NCBI GenBank assembly: GCA_037355855.1
Contig: CM074760.1
Span: 5,262,501 to 5,326,500, forward strand
DNA length: 64,000 nt
Source: Pseudo-nitzschia pungens
Lineage: Eukaryota; Bacillariophyta; Bacillariophyceae; Bacillariales; Bacillariaceae
Direction of reading: 5' to 3'
Position 1 is the stretch's first letter. Every line of letters starts with the position of its first letter. The notes beneath the pieces are model-generated. The model had not been told where the DNA came from. It ran no database searches and saw nothing but the letters and a program-made list of their open reading frames with translations. The position numbers and the translations under genes were made by a program. Shown one piece after another: positions 32,860 through 44,603 of this stretch.

Positions 32860-33797
32860 TTTCTACTATATTCCGACGGATTTTTCTATTTGCTTGCTGC
32901 CTCTCTTGTCCTCGCAGACTTGCTCTGGATTCACGATGAAGAAAAAGACCAAGGCTTCGATGCTGAATTGCCGACTTGGATGGAGGAGTGGATAGATGAT
33001 AATTGTTTTCATAAACGCTCTACGAGTATCCACCTCGGGACGTCGATCACCATCATCGATTTTTTCGGAACAGTCAGTCAAGGTTTCGTTCACGTCCTAC
33101 CGGTAAAACACAAAGCCCTTGGGAATCGAAAGAAATAACTGGCCATGGCCACAATAACGAAATATCCACGTCTGAACTTTTGGTTTGGAATGGTTTGTGG
33201 ACTGTACGTCGCTCCTCTATTTGCGATGATTGATTTCAGACCAATGGTGACTCCCGCTCGCCTTCGAATCTCAAAATCCAAATTTGTCACATTTTTAGTC
33301 CAAGTAGTCGAAAGATACCAATTTGCAAAGAAACCCGGAAATAAATGTCGTGAACCTCAACAAGAATTAACTCGGGGTCACATTTTTTTGTGCTCGCAAG
33401 CGAAAAAGTCATCTGCTAAATTTCTTTCGACTTCCAGCGGTTGTCGACGCCGACACCAGGTTTTGCTTCGGTTGCGGGCAACGGAACCCATTCGGTATCT
33501 TTGACACGCTTTGTTCTCACGACTGCCAACACTACTGCAACAAATCATGATTGAGGTTCTTCTGTTTACCCTTTTGATTCAGGATAGAGGTATATGGTAG
33601 CGAAAAGAAAAGAGAAATCCAGATAACTTGTTCTCGTAGGAATAAAAAACAAATACCATGAAATCGGTTTCGGGAGCAACAACAAATCTAATTCGTTCTG
33701 TTATACTATTCTAGCTTTGCGACTCGACCGGAAAACGTCCCGTGAGAATGTGACTCCCCACGGCAGGGGTCAATATGTAGGCAGGATGTCGAACTGC
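32860..33797. other. Spacer between ENP2 and FCP genes
   Basis: It contains the ENP2 promoter and the FCP 3' end. An ORF at 33145-33504 opens with an ATG (MATITKYPRLNFWFGMVCGL) and contains a hydrophobic patch, but I see no homology or splice support and do not call it. Confidence 0.4.
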
Positions 33798-33843
33798 TTA
33801 AAGTTCTCCAACAATTGGGACGGATCCTCCCAATTGTTCGTGG

Positions 33844-33890
<47 letters not shown>

Positions 33891-34409
33891 TTCGATGGCA
33901 CGCTTGGAGAGCTTGGTCTCTTCATCGAAGGTATCCCATCCGAAGTCAAGGGCTCCGTTACGGAAGTCACCGACGAACTCGTTTCCGGTTCCCTCAATGT
34001 CCTTCATGACACCAAGTTCAAGGGCAGCAATGAAGGCAACAATCTGGGCCAATCCAGCGGAAGGGATGGCGTCAGGTCCAGAGATGGCAGCCCATCCATT
34101 GGGGTAGGAGGCGAAGGAGTCACCAGAGTAGTCGATGTCACCGGGAAGGTGGACTCCGTAACGGGTGGTGATCTGTCCAAGGAAGGCAAGCATACAGATA
34201 CGTCCGTGCTTGATCTCAACATATCGAAGACGGTCGAACTTTTCTTGGTCACCATCCTCAACAAGTCCCAAAGGATCGAAGAATCCAAGAGGAGGCTGGG
34301 ATCCAAGGGCATCTTCGAAGGCCTTGAGGGAGGTGGAGGTAGCCTTTTGCTGAACAGGGGCGAAAGCAGCGGCGGCGGCGATGAGGGAGGCAAAGATGGC
34401 AGACTTCAT
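33798..34409 (-). CDS. Fucoxanthin-chlorophyll a/c-binding protein (Lhcf-type)
   Basis: Intronless, 203 residues from the ATG at 34409. The presequence MKSAIFASLIAAAAAFAPVQ is a signal peptide with an Ala-Phe-Ala-Pro junction for plastid import through the ER. The two conserved chlorophyll-binding helices are RYVEIKHGRICMLAFLG (helix 1) and RAIELNNGRAAMMGILG (helix 3), each with the Glu/Arg ion-pair pattern of the LHC superfamily; the middle helix is around IVAFIAALELGVMKDI. The N-terminal block FEDALGSQPPLGFFDPLGL and the C-terminus are typical of the main FCP (Lhcf) antenna. It binds chlorophyll a, chlorophyll c and fucoxanthin in thylakoids and passes energy to the photosystems. This gene is the strongest single indicator that the host is a diatom. 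Confidence 0.96.
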
Positions 34410-34969
34410 GTTGATTCGTTTGTGGATAGATTAGATGTGTTATTCTACGACGAGAAATTATGGGAACATCGTTGTGGTGAACTATACCCTGTGTCGTGCC
34501 GTTGGATACCCAGCATACCGCGTACAAGTACTTTTCTCAGCATTTACCAAGGTAAGGCATCCGTACACGAAGTACTCATATGTACTAGAGGAATGATAAA
34601 AGATTTCCTTCAATGCCCGAAACCTGAAAAACCTTCCCCTTTCACTTCAACCCACCGACATCTTACAGACCTCACGCTCTTGACACTCAATTCTTCTTAT
34701 CCCAATGATCGAGAACATTCTCGAAGGATAGAATCAACCAGATTGTGACGAGTCGATTTTGCGATCAAGCGCAGCGAAAAACTTCAACCTTGGTATCACT
34801 ATAAGGTTAAAGATACTTGTACGATTCATTCAACGATCGTGATTGATTTTTTTTTTTTGTGATCACTTTGGAGGTCTTTTTCATTCCTCATCGTATTGTA
34901 CCGTACCGTACGTAATTATGGAAAATACGTTAACACGCATCAAATTAGTACAGGTACGAAGGGCGAATA
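34410..34969. other. FCP promoter-side spacer
   Basis: Upstream region of the FCP gene up to the long-TIR element. No gene is seen. The left copy of a 10-bp target duplication (AGGGCGAATA) lies at 34960-34969. Confidence 0.4.
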
Positions 34970-35252
34970 TACCGGGCGCTCGGAACGCAGATACGACAAA
35001 TGAAGTCGAAGGGAACGCAGATGGGGTACTTCGGGTTGGAATTCTTTGGTTGGTACGCTAATAGGGTAATAAACCAAAATGGGGATAAATTCGGTACGCA
35101 GATCTGGTAATGAAAACAGATGATACTTCCCGCTCTATCCAAATATACAGTAATGTAATATTTTAATGATCCTCAACAGTATTTATGAACAGTAGGGCTA
35201 TAATGATTGCGTCCACCGGGAGAAAAACACGCACGGTAAATATGCACGGTAA
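34970..35252 (+). repeat. Left long inverted repeat of the element
   Basis: Pairs with 36452-36687. The similarity is highest over 34980-35135 and looser toward the interior, where small indels appear. Confidence 0.85.
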
Positions 35253-35345
35253 CATGCACAATAACATGCACGATAACATGCACGATAACATGCACGATAA
35301 CATGCACGGTAACATGCACGATAACATGCACGGTAACATGCAAAA
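35238..35345 (+). repeat. 12-bp minisatellite, ACATGCACGATA
   Basis: About nine tandem copies of ACATGCACGATA/ACATGCACGGTA. The same unit occurs in reverse orientation at 35660-35725, so the two arrays can pair with each other. Confidence 0.85.
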
Positions 35346-35472
35346 TGGGTACAAACGGGTTCAAACGGGTTCAAACGGGTTCAAACGGGTTCAAACGGGT
35401 TCAAACAGGTTCAAACAGGTTCAAACGGGTACAGCAACCGGTTTCAAACGGGTTCAAACGGGTTCAAACGGT
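35346..35472 (+). repeat. 10-bp minisatellite, GGTTCAAACG
   Basis: About twelve tandem copies of GGTTCAAACG and close variants. The resemblance to a tRNA T-arm consensus is incidental; no tRNA fold is present. Confidence 0.85.
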
Positions 35473-35659
35473 AAGATTTTTGAATCTACGTGTTAAATTT
35501 TTAACGATTAATCCGGTCGACCCGGTACTTAACTATTGACCGGGTAAACTTTCAATACTAATTAGAATATTTAAGACGGAGATTCAAATTAATACATAGA
35601 AAACATTTTAATTATCGTATTGACGGTGGGAAATTGTTACTTGAGGTATTTTTTGTTAG

Positions 35660-35725
35660 TACCGTGCATGTTAATGTGCATGTTATCGTGCATGTTATCG
35701 TGCATGTTATCGTGCATCTTACCGT
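35660..35725 (-). repeat. 12-bp minisatellite, inverted copy
   Basis: About five copies of TGCATGTTATCG, the reverse complement of the 35238-35345 unit. Confidence 0.8.
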
Positions 35726-35859
35726 GTACCTTAAGTAACCATTCGAGCTTCAATTTTACACGGGGAATAGTTAAAAATTTAACACGTAGATTCAAAAATC
35801 TTCTGTACCGGGCGGACGAGGTACAAACGGGTAGTACAGACCGGTCATAGTCGGTACAA

Positions 35860-36065
35860 CCCGGTGGCAGTACCCGTTTGTACCGGTTTGTTCCCGTTTG
35901 TACCTGTTTGTACCCGTTTGTACCTGTTTGTACCGGTTAGTACCCATTTGTACCGGGTTGTACTACCAGGTTGACCGGTTTGTACCGAGTTGACCGGTTT
36001 GTACCGGGTTGACCGGTTTGTACCGGGTTGACCGGTTTGTACCGGGTTGACCGGTCGGCCCGGTA
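35860..36065 (+). repeat. TACCGGTTTG/TACCGGGTTGACCGG minisatellite
   Basis: A first half of TACCCGTTTG decamers passes into 20-bp units containing GTACCGGGTTGACCGGTTT. It is the reverse-complement style of the GGTTCAAACG array. Confidence 0.8.
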
Positions 36066-36304
36066 CAGAAGATTTTTGAATCTACGTGTTAAATTGTACG
36101 ATAACATACACAATAACATCCACAGTAATAATCATTGTCATAAACGTTCAATAAGTAACCATTTCCAACTGTTTACCGGTAAATATCAATCACCGTATTA
36201 AATTTTCAATACACATTAGAACATTTAACATGGAGATTCAATTTAACACGAATGACCGGGTTAATAGTTCAAAATTTAACACGTAGATTCAACCGACCGG
36301 GTAC

Positions 36305-36445
36305 CGGTACAAACGGGTAGATTTTTTGCAGTGGAAACCAGTACTGCAAAAAAAACCGGTTCAAACGGGTACAAACGGGTAGAGTTTTTGCAGTAGAAAC
36401 CAGTACTGCAAAAAAAACCGGTTCAAACGGGTACAACCGGGTTTT
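36305..36445 (+). repeat. Two ~70-bp direct repeats with CAGTACTGCAAAAAAA
   Basis: Two near-identical copies containing AAACGGGTAGATTTTTTGCAG and CAGTACTGCAAAAAAAACCG. Each carries its own TTTTTTTGCAGT-type inverted word that could form a hairpin. Confidence 0.75.
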
Positions 36446-36451
36446 TTTGCA

Positions 36452-36687
36452 GTTACCATGCACCGTGCGTGTTTTTCTCCCCATGCACGCAATATTGCCC
36501 TAGTACTGTTAAATACTGTCAAGCATATAGTGCAAAATATCATCTGTTTCATTACCAGATCTGCGTACCGAATTTATCCCCATTTTGGTTTATTACCCTA
36601 TTAGCGTACCAACCAAAGAATTCCGACCCAAAGTACCCCATCTGCGTTCCCTTTGACTTCATTTGTCGTATCTGCGTTCCAGGCGCC
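36452..36687 (-). repeat. Right long inverted repeat of the element
   Basis: Mirror of the left end. Its outer end is immediately followed by the AGGGCGAATA target duplication. Confidence 0.85.
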
Positions 36688-36697
36688 AGGGCGAATA

Positions 36698-37644
36698 CGG
36701 TAAGGTTACGGTAGCTTCTACGAAGGAACCTACTTCGTACGAAGTACGAAGTACTTCGTAATTACGTCTACTAGTAGCAGTACCAGTAAACTTACCGGTA
36801 CGTACGGTAGATTTACGCGTCCCTAGAACTCTATCAAAATAATGTTGTGGGATCCCATACTACGGTACGGTACTTACCTACGGTACCGCATGACTGAAGT
36901 TCTCTGGCAAGACCCCAAAATCCAGCCCTTTATCAGCACCTTAATTAAAAGTACAGTAAGGTTAGTCGTTTATTGTCTTGGGACGCATAGGAATAGGATA
37001 GTAAGGTTTAATCTGTACTACAAAATTCCTAACAGCTGTCCATTTGTTCTACGCGCCTATTTACTAATTTCTACGTGGACTTGAGGACAGCTGTTAGGAA
37101 TTTTGTAGTAATCTTACTTCATGTCGTTGAGTCCTGGTTGGGTTTGCGGGAAAAAATGGGAATACGGTAAGATTCCTTAATCTTATGAATACAAGAAGTA
37201 ACTTAGTAATATCGCATATTTCGAAAAACCCGACTATGACGTGTGATGAAATTAAATACGAAGGGAATAGTACAATTAGAATTGGCGGAAAAGAGGAAAT
37301 ACTGCGGTATTCAAAACTACCGTACCGTACGAGTAAGTTCTGCTAAACCTTACTCGTAATCTCGAAATTGGGATGATCGAAGTAAATTTTATCGATTTTG
37401 TGACGGGATCAAAAACATTAATTTCGATCACAACAACAGTGAATCATCGTCTTGGTCTTACGTGAAACGGATACAATAATATATACAATAAGTGTCAACA
37501 AAGAACACAGTCCGACAACCGTACAAAATCGAGAAAAGTAATCCACAAAGGATACCGCTAGCATACCAGCCTTAACCGTACGCATACCTCTAGTTCCCCC
37601 TTTGGTCTGCAGTGGATCGGCTAGTTGCGAATGAGAATATTGTC
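36698..37644. other. Spacer rich in GTAAGGTTA words; hairpin
   Basis: No gene is supported. It contains many TACGGTA/GTACGAAGTA words, several GTAAGGTTA copies and a perfect 26-bp inverted repeat (listed separately). The TCTGCAG just before 37612 could also be an acceptor for an upstream exon of the NTE-like gene. Confidence 0.4.
37016..37110. repeat. Perfect 26-bp inverted repeat (hairpin)
   Basis: The arms 37016-37041 and 37085-37110 are exact reverse complements (TACTACAAAATTCCTAACAG and so on), separated by 43 bp. It could form a stem-loop in RNA or a cruciform, or be the remnant of a small MITE. No target duplication is obvious. Confidence 0.85.
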
Positions 37645-40600
37645 ATGGAGACATCCAAATACTTGGACGAATGCATAGACGACGGATACTGCACGAGCAA
37701 AATGTGCTTGAAGCTTCAGAGGATGCTTTCGGTCTGGCTAAGAACCTTTGTGATCAAACAAAAATCATCCGAAGATTGGCAGTTTCGAACCTTGTTTGTG
37801 GCGGAGATTACTATTCTCCCATTTATTATTTTGTTCTTGGTTGTGTCTTGGTGGGCAGTGAATCGCAATGTTCGAATAAAAAAGACAAAGGGTTCATCCA
37901 TTCCGCATAAACAAGATTGGTTCGAAGACTTCTACGGTGACGGCGAGTACGAATACGAGGACGAAGACGAAGACGAAGACGACTTCGAACACCTCAGGAA
38001 AACAGACGACCGTGAAGCAGATACGCGGAGATCTCGAAAAAGGAGGAATCGAAGTTCGTCCGTAAAACGCCAGGAACTACAAGCTTTATTGAAGGCATAC
38101 ACAGTCGAGATCGATGAGGACGAATTTGACAACGACACCGTACTATCGGGTGATTCGTATGTGGAGGAGTCGGACGACGAAGACGATACATATCATTCCA
38201 AGATTCGAAAGTCTCCTACCAAAGCAGAACAAATCACGACCCAAATGTTTCTCTCGAAGGAAAAAATTCGCTTTTGGAAAGTGCTTCGAGAAATTCCCAT
38301 TTTTACATTCTTCAACGAGGAAGCAATGGAGTTGTGTCTTAACGAGGTAGAGCACGTGGAGTTGTCTACAAACGGCGACTACTTGTGGAAAGAGGGGTGC
38401 TTTGACGGAAGTCTGTACTATGTGGTTAAGGGACGAGTGCGTGTTAATTTTTTGGATTTCCGGGCCCCTTTTCCCATTGGACGCGGTCCTGGGGGAGGGA
38501 CCGAATCATCAGCAAGCGTCCTTCACGAACCAGACACGGTCGTAACCTCTCAACTGGCGCTGATGGAGGGAATGGTCCGGGATTACTTGCATGGGCGAAA
38601 CAACTTGCTGGATCAGTTTCTGGGCCAGGCAATGAAAAGAACCACCGCACAGGCGATAGCAGATCAGACTTGCTTGCTGCGGATCCCATCCTCGTGTTTT
38701 TCAAAGATTCTCGATCGCTACCCGGAAACTGTTTTGAGAATTATGCAGACGACTCTGAATCGAACGCAGAGGGTGACCGTTCAGACCTTGATCCGTTGCT
38801 GTGGGCTTCGCCAAGAGCTACTGGTACCAAACAACAAGGAGTTGCAACAAAGTATGTCGACAAATAAATCTAGCTACTGGAATGCTCTGCAAAAGGAGTT
38901 GCCAAAATATAGTGAACATTCCAAAGAGGATTTCGACAAACTTTCAGATGAAGAGAAGCACTCGTTGATGACCAATGCATGTGGCACACTAGCTAACGTG
39001 CTAGGTATTAGGGAATTGGGAACGATCCAAGCTTTAGAGGAAAATTGCTCTTTAGTAACATTGAGTGGCAACGGCGATGAAAGCGACCGAATTCTTATGG
39101 AAGCTGGTTCAAAGAATGATTCCTGTTACTTGCTCCTTCAAGGAGCCATGGAAATGGGTATACATCTACCACTGGGAGAATCCTCCTCAGAGCAGCTACA
39201 AAGTGATGCGAGTGCGTGGCGTTTCCAGCGCATAGAAGTCATTTCTCCTGGTTCGATTTTGGGAGTAAGTGCTCTCTTTACGACGGATGTCAATTTGTTT
39301 GAAATCCGGTATGCTCCCGCATCAGAAAATTGTGAGGATCCTGCTGTTCTCCTCCGGATTCCAAAAAATGTATACACAAACCTGGTAGTGAAATATCCAC
39401 AGGCGATGGCAACTTTGTTGGTACCAATTCTTTCTGTCCTAAGCCCAACAGTGCATCTACTAATATGGACAACCGAATGGATGCACGTTGAGGCAGCGGG
39501 GGACATTGTAAGGAAAGGAACTCCCTGCAACTCTTTGTTCGTTGTACTCAATGGTCGTCTAAGAGCAGCTAATCGATTGAAAGCCCATCACAGGGCTCTG
39601 GGTCTAGCGTCTTCTCAGATGATGCCACCACAGGAATATGGGCGGGGCAAAATTTTCGGGCAAGTTGGCTCATTGGCCAATACCAATTGGCCGTTTGATG
39701 TCTTTGCTATTCGCCAATCCGAGCTTGCAAAAATTCCAATCAAAACAATTGAAATTGTGGTGCAGAATTTCCCACGCGCTGGGTTATCTTTGGCCCGAGA
39801 AGTGGCATCAGATGTTGGGTCATCCTATTTTTCGAAACATGCTTTTGCAGGAAACATGCCAGACATGGTCACAAGTCGTGAAACTGGGAAAATTGGCACT
39901 CCTAGTACAAAGCCAGCTCCATTTAATCTCCCGAGTTATGGATTGAATTTAGCAACAGTTGCTGTGGTCCCTCTTTCTTATAATATCGACTTGAAACGTT
40001 TCTGCAAAACGATCGGTGAAGCAATGGAGAGAATAGCACCTTGCAAAGTTGTGACGAAATCATATGTGAAGCAGGAATTGGGAGAAAAAGTGTACCAAAA
40101 TCGGGATGCCTTCCACGATGTGAAGATGACAAGACTTCTGGCGGATCTGGAAGAAAACAATCGTGTCGTCATTTATCAAGCGGATCCGAAATTTACGTTC
40201 TGGACCAGACTCTGCGTCTTGCAGGCGGACTGTATCTTACTTGTCGTAGATTCTCAGCAGGCTCCTGAAACAACAAAGCTGGAGCAAACACTTGCTTGGG
40301 CTTATGAAGCTATGGACGTTCGTATTGAGCTCGTAGTAGTAGGCAAAGGAGAAAGAAAGGTAAATGCAAATTGTGAAACTCACTCAGATATCAGTTGCTC
40401 TGATGAAGATAATGTAAGTGTGAGTGATCGACTCAACAATTGGAGTGAATCGAGAAAATGGATTACTGGACATCATCTTGTTCGAGCTCCATTCGGTCGA
40501 CACCGAATAGATTTCCAGCGGATGTGCCGGAGAATTTCAGGACGGTCCGTAGGACTAGTGCTAGGGGCTGGCGGTGCCCGAGGTATCGCGCATTTAGGTA

Positions 40601-41639
40601 TGTATAACGCTGAGTTTCGTTTCACTTGCTTTCAATTCTCAACAAAAATTCGCACTCACTATCATTACAATCGATGCTATTAATAATCGCAAGGTGTTAT
40701 TCGTGCACTGAAAGAGGCTGGAGTAACTGTCGACATAGTTGGTGGAACGTCACAGGGAGCTTTCTGTGGCGCCTTATTCGCCCGGTATCCAGATGACTAT
40801 GACCAGGTACTGAGTGCTTGCAAAGTGATGGCCATGGATGCTTCCTCTATGAAAGAAAAGCTGATGGACTTGACTTTGCCAATGGCAAGCATTTTTGGTG
40901 GGAAAAGATTCAACAGGGGTATCAAGAAGCTCTTAGGAAAATTGAGAATTCAAGATTTAGTGCTGAATTTTTTCTGTGTTTCTGTAGATTTGCAAAACCA
41001 GAGTACTGTTGTGCATACGAAAGGTCAGCTTTGGAAGCAGGTGCGGTGTAGCATGGGTTTGGCTGGTTATCTACCGCCTATTGCAGAGAATGGTTCATTG
41101 CTGGTGGATGGTGGATATTTGAATAGTCTTCCAGCCGATGTGATGAAATACCAAATGGGAGCAAGATCTGTGATTGCAGTAGATGTATCAATGGAATGGA
41201 AAAGAGAATACTTTGAGTACGGAGCGCATTTGAGCGGCTGGTGGCTGCTCTGGAACAGTTGGAATCCATTTGTAAAAACAGTACAAGTTCCATCAATGGG
41301 TGACATTCAAGACATGTTGATCTGGGTATCTTCAGAACAGCACCGAAAATCAGTAAAAAGTGTTTGCGATCTTCATTTAACTCCGCCAATTAAGGACGTA
41401 GGTAAGCAGATAACTACTATTTTGATGAAAGTCGATGTTCAAATTATCTCATTGGAGCTAACAACTTTCCCTTGGTTATTTTGCTCTCAGGAACTCTTGA
41501 ATACGATAGGTTCGATGAGATTCTTGAAAAGAGCTACATATACGCAAAGCCGATTGTGGATGAATGGGTGAGAAAGAATCCTTGGCTCGTTTCAACACAA
41601 CAGGAGGTCAAAAGCGATCTTGATGCGTCGTGGGGCTGA
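37645..41639 (+). CDS. Patatin-like phospholipase with cNMP-binding domains (NTE family)
   Basis: Exons 37645-40597, 40694-41401 and 41491-41639 give 1269 residues from the ATG at 37645. The frame is open a further 11 codons upstream to GTG at 37612, so an upstream exon is possible. A transmembrane segment (AEITILPFIILFLVVSWWAV) near residues 55-75 is followed by an acidic EDEDEDED stretch, then three cyclic-nucleotide-binding-like domains (IFTFFNEEAMELC; ALEENCSLVTLSG; IVRKGTPCNSLFVVLNGRL). The patatin catalytic domain has the oxyanion motif GAGGARG, nucleophile motif GGTSQGA and the Asp of the dyad in LLVDGGYLN. Family members (PNPLA6/7, yeast NTE1) deacylate phosphatidylcholine and lysophosphatidylcholine on the ER. 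The first intron splits the patatin domain just after GAGGARGIAHLG. Human NTE is about 1370 residues. Confidence 0.92.
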
Positions 41640-41952
41640 AAGTAACAGATGCCATAACTGTTCTGGACAATTGCTACATAAATCAGTTCCTGCTTTTGAT
41701 GGACCAAAATTTGAAGCACAGATGGGTATCATAAAATCTCGACTAGGAAATGGATCCCACAAACGCGGAGTCGAAAAATTAGTACAAAAGAATTTTTACG
41801 TCATAGTTATTGATTCCTTTTCTCCTGAATGGAAGCTTTGCAAACGTAACGTACTCTTCACGGGCTGATCGAATAACTATCCGTGAAGCACAAGATAAAA
41901 TAAGTTTTGTTTGCAAACTAGTTTCTGGAATATTGTTTTATAAAGACTTAAT
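41640..41952. other. Convergent spacer between NTE-like and ispG
   Basis: AT-rich 3' flanks of two converging genes. No ORF is supported. Confidence 0.4.
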
Positions 41953-44603
41953 CTATGCGGCAACAGCTTCTGCTTCTTCTGTCTCCTCCTCCTCATCCTT
42001 GTCCTTCCACATATCATATTCCTTGATAAGATCAACAAGCTCGTCTACAGCATTCTCGTTCGGAATACCCTTTCTAACAACTTCCTTTCCGTAGTACAAA
42101 TCAACCTTTCCTGGAAGCGTACCTACGTATCCGAAATCGGCATCGGCCATCTCACCAGGTCCGTTGACAATGCATCCCATAACAGCAATCGTTACCCCAG
42201 GCAAGTGACCCGTCGCTTCTTGAATGTTAGCAGTGGTCTCCTGGAGATCGAACAAGGTTCGTCCGCACGATGGACATGACACGAATTCAGTCTTTGTGTT
42301 TCGCAAGCGTGCTCCTTGCAAGAGAGAAAACGATGTTTTTCGAAGGAAATCAACTGAGAAAGCAGATTTCTCTCCGATTTGTTCCACCATGATTCCATCA
42401 CCATTTCCATCGGTGAGCAGAGATCCGATCTGGGTTCCAATCTGCAGTGCTAGCTCGTTGGAGTCGTCGCTGTCGGTTGTGAAGTGATGGATTACAGCAG
42501 TGTCGATGTCGTTGGCGTTGAAAACTTCGAAAACGCGACGAGATGAATGCAAGTGGCTGATTCCCTTCTTGGGTTTCAGGATGCACATAACAGGGTTCAA
42601 TTCTTTAACCTTCAAGATTTCGTCGTCATCTTCGTCTCCGTCAATGGCAATAGCCAAACGGATCGCACCTTCGGGGAGCTGTGAGAAGTTTGTTTGGTAG
42701 TGATAGAATCGTCGTCAAATCGCAAACAAAAGCATGATTCAAATGAAAGCAGCGATAATTAGCCCACAGCAAAAAGAGAATGACGATGAAATACTGCAAT
42801 ACTAAAAGCGAGAAGAGTCAGTACGTACCTTTCCGTTACTAGCAATAGCTTCCTTCAGACTGACGAGGGCAACAGCATTGGGAAGCGGATCCTTTTCCAA
42901 TTCCTCGGCGGGGACGACAACACCCATGCTGACTTCGATGAGACGTCGAAGTGCAGTTCTGGCATCAGTGTCGCTGGATGGAGGAATGGTTGGCATGTAG
43001 ATAGAATCGGATGTGGCGATATCTTTGAAAGGCATGCCAACCGCCGTCTTGCAACCAAGTTCTTGGTACAGGTACTGAACATTTTCCTTCGAGAGCATTT
43101 CGGGTGTTACCACGGACAATACGGAGCCATCACGGTGCAAAAATCCACGCACATCCACGGAATCGCCCTCTTCTTGTTCCGGCAAACTTCCAGCACGACG
43201 CTGGTAGGCGGTAATATCTCTCGTGTCCTTGTAAGGCTTGACGGCGGCTTGGCGCTCCTTTGCTTCGGGATTGATCGCCAATCGCGCCTCAGCAATTTCG
43301 GCCAACCGATTGCAAGGTTTGTATTCGTATTCTGGGTCCTCTGTCAAGGAAACTCGGATAGTATCTCCCAATCCATCGGCAAGGAGAGTTCCAATACCGA
43401 CGGCGGATTTCATTCGGCCATCTTCACCCTCACCTGCTTCGGTAACTCCCAAGTGCAGAGGATAGTCCCATCCCATGCGGTATTGTTCCGCGGCCAACAA
43501 ACGATACGATTGAACCATGACCAATGGATTGCTGGCCTTCATCGAAAAGACGAAGTTGTGGTAGTCCTGGCTTCTACAGATATCGGCGAATTCCAGGGCG
43601 GATTCTACCATACCGCGGGGTGTGTCTCCGTAGAAAGAAAGAACTCGCGAAGACAGGGACCCGTGGTTGGTACCAATTCTCATGCAGCGATTCAATTCTT
43701 TGCAGCGTTCCACCAATGGGTACATGGCATCCAACAAATATTGTCGTTCCGTGACGTAGTCCTCTTCGGTTTCGTAAATCTTTTCTTCGAAATCCTTGCG
43801 TCCATCGGCAAAGTTTCCGGGGTTGATGCGAATCTTTTCGAGGCAATCCGCCACCATCAGGGCGACCTTTGGCTGAAAGTGCATGTCGGCGCAGAGAGGA
43901 ATGTCGTATCCCTTTTTGAACAGACCCTCACGGATTTTGGCCGCGGCATTGGCCTCTCTCTTTCCCTGAACGGTGATTCGAACCAAATCGAACCCCTCAT
44001 CGGCGCATCTCATGACTTGCTCGATGGTGGCATCGACGTCTGCGGTGTTGGTGGTGGCCATGGTTTGTCGCACGATCGGATGTTCCGATCCGAAGTTGAT
44101 GGGCCCACAGGTCACGGTGCGGGTTTTGCGTCGCGTCACAAAGCTGAGGTCCTCGCAGTATTTTCCGAGTTCACCGTATACCTCGTCTCTCTCGCCGGAT
44201 TTCCAGGAGGGAGTCCACAAGACATCGGAGGCACGAGGAGTGGATGCCTCGGTGGACTATCGGGTGGAAGGACAAGCACAATATGAATCGGATCGCAAGG
44301 ATCGCAAGTCAACAGCAGTATCCCGACGGTTGCCGACAAGCAGCCAATACGAAAATAAATTGAAATTGCGCGAAACATTTTTTGCACGGAAAAGGTTGGT
44401 TTCAATTTCAAATGGATGGAATCGATCGAAAAATCTACCAAAAGGGTAGAGGAATGTGCAGACCGGATTGATCAACCGACGTGTCAACTTACCATCGACA
44501 AAGAAGAGGCATGCTTTCCAGAGAAAGATTTTGGTGCAAACGCATCAGCTCCTGCGGCGAGCAGCAGGAAAGCCGACAGAGCTCCCGACGTAAATTTGAC
44601 CAT
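41953..44603 (-). CDS. ispG: 4-hydroxy-3-methylbut-2-enyl diphosphate synthase (IspG/GcpE)
   Basis: Three minus-strand exons, 44493-44603, 42829-44256 and 41953-42678, all phase 0, give 754 residues, the size of the plant-type enzyme. Exon 1 encodes a plastid presequence ([20 protein letters not shown] then AFAPKSF). The TIM-barrel part starts near [20 protein letters not shown], with [14 protein letters not shown] and [14 protein letters not shown]. The C-terminal [4Fe-4S] ligand region includes [15 protein letters not shown] and [20 protein letters not shown]. IspG converts MEcPP to HMBPP, the penultimate MEP-pathway step, in the plastid, using reducing power through its iron-sulfur cluster. 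The large insert between the two domains is typical of plants and algae. The C-terminus is acidic and Glu-rich ([16 protein letters not shown]). Confidence 0.96.

Larger units (their letters stand above)
34970..36687. mobile_element. Non-autonomous long-TIR element (Mutator-like), 1.7 kb
   Basis: The two ends are long imperfect inverted repeats: 34970-35252 against 36452-36687. Shared blocks include GGAACGCAGATACGACAAAT, GGTACGCTAATAGGGTAATA, GGGGATAAATTCGGTACGCA and GAGAAAAACACGCACGG. The 10-bp word AGGGCGAATA flanks both sides directly (34960-34969 and 36688-36697). Long TIRs with 8-11 bp target duplications are the hallmark of Mutator-like elements. The interior has no plausible transposase and is a patchwork of minisatellites, so this is a non-autonomous foldback-type copy that depends on an enzyme elsewhere. 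Confidence 0.85.

Noticed and set aside
33145..33504. 119-residue ORF with ATG and hydrophobic patch
   Set aside because: No homology recognised, no splice support, and the second half reads like random Ser/Arg-rich sequence.
35238..35345. Tandem 12-bp repeats considered as CRISPR array
   Set aside because: Units are directly adjacent with no unique spacers, in a eukaryotic mobile element.
35340..35480. GGTTCAAAC repeats looked like tRNA T-arms
   Set aside because: They form a head-to-tail 10-bp minisatellite; no acceptor, D or anticodon arm can be formed around them.
43063..44286. 407-residue plus-strand ORF opposite ispG
   Set aside because: Shadow of IspG exon 2, whose sense translation carries all family motifs.
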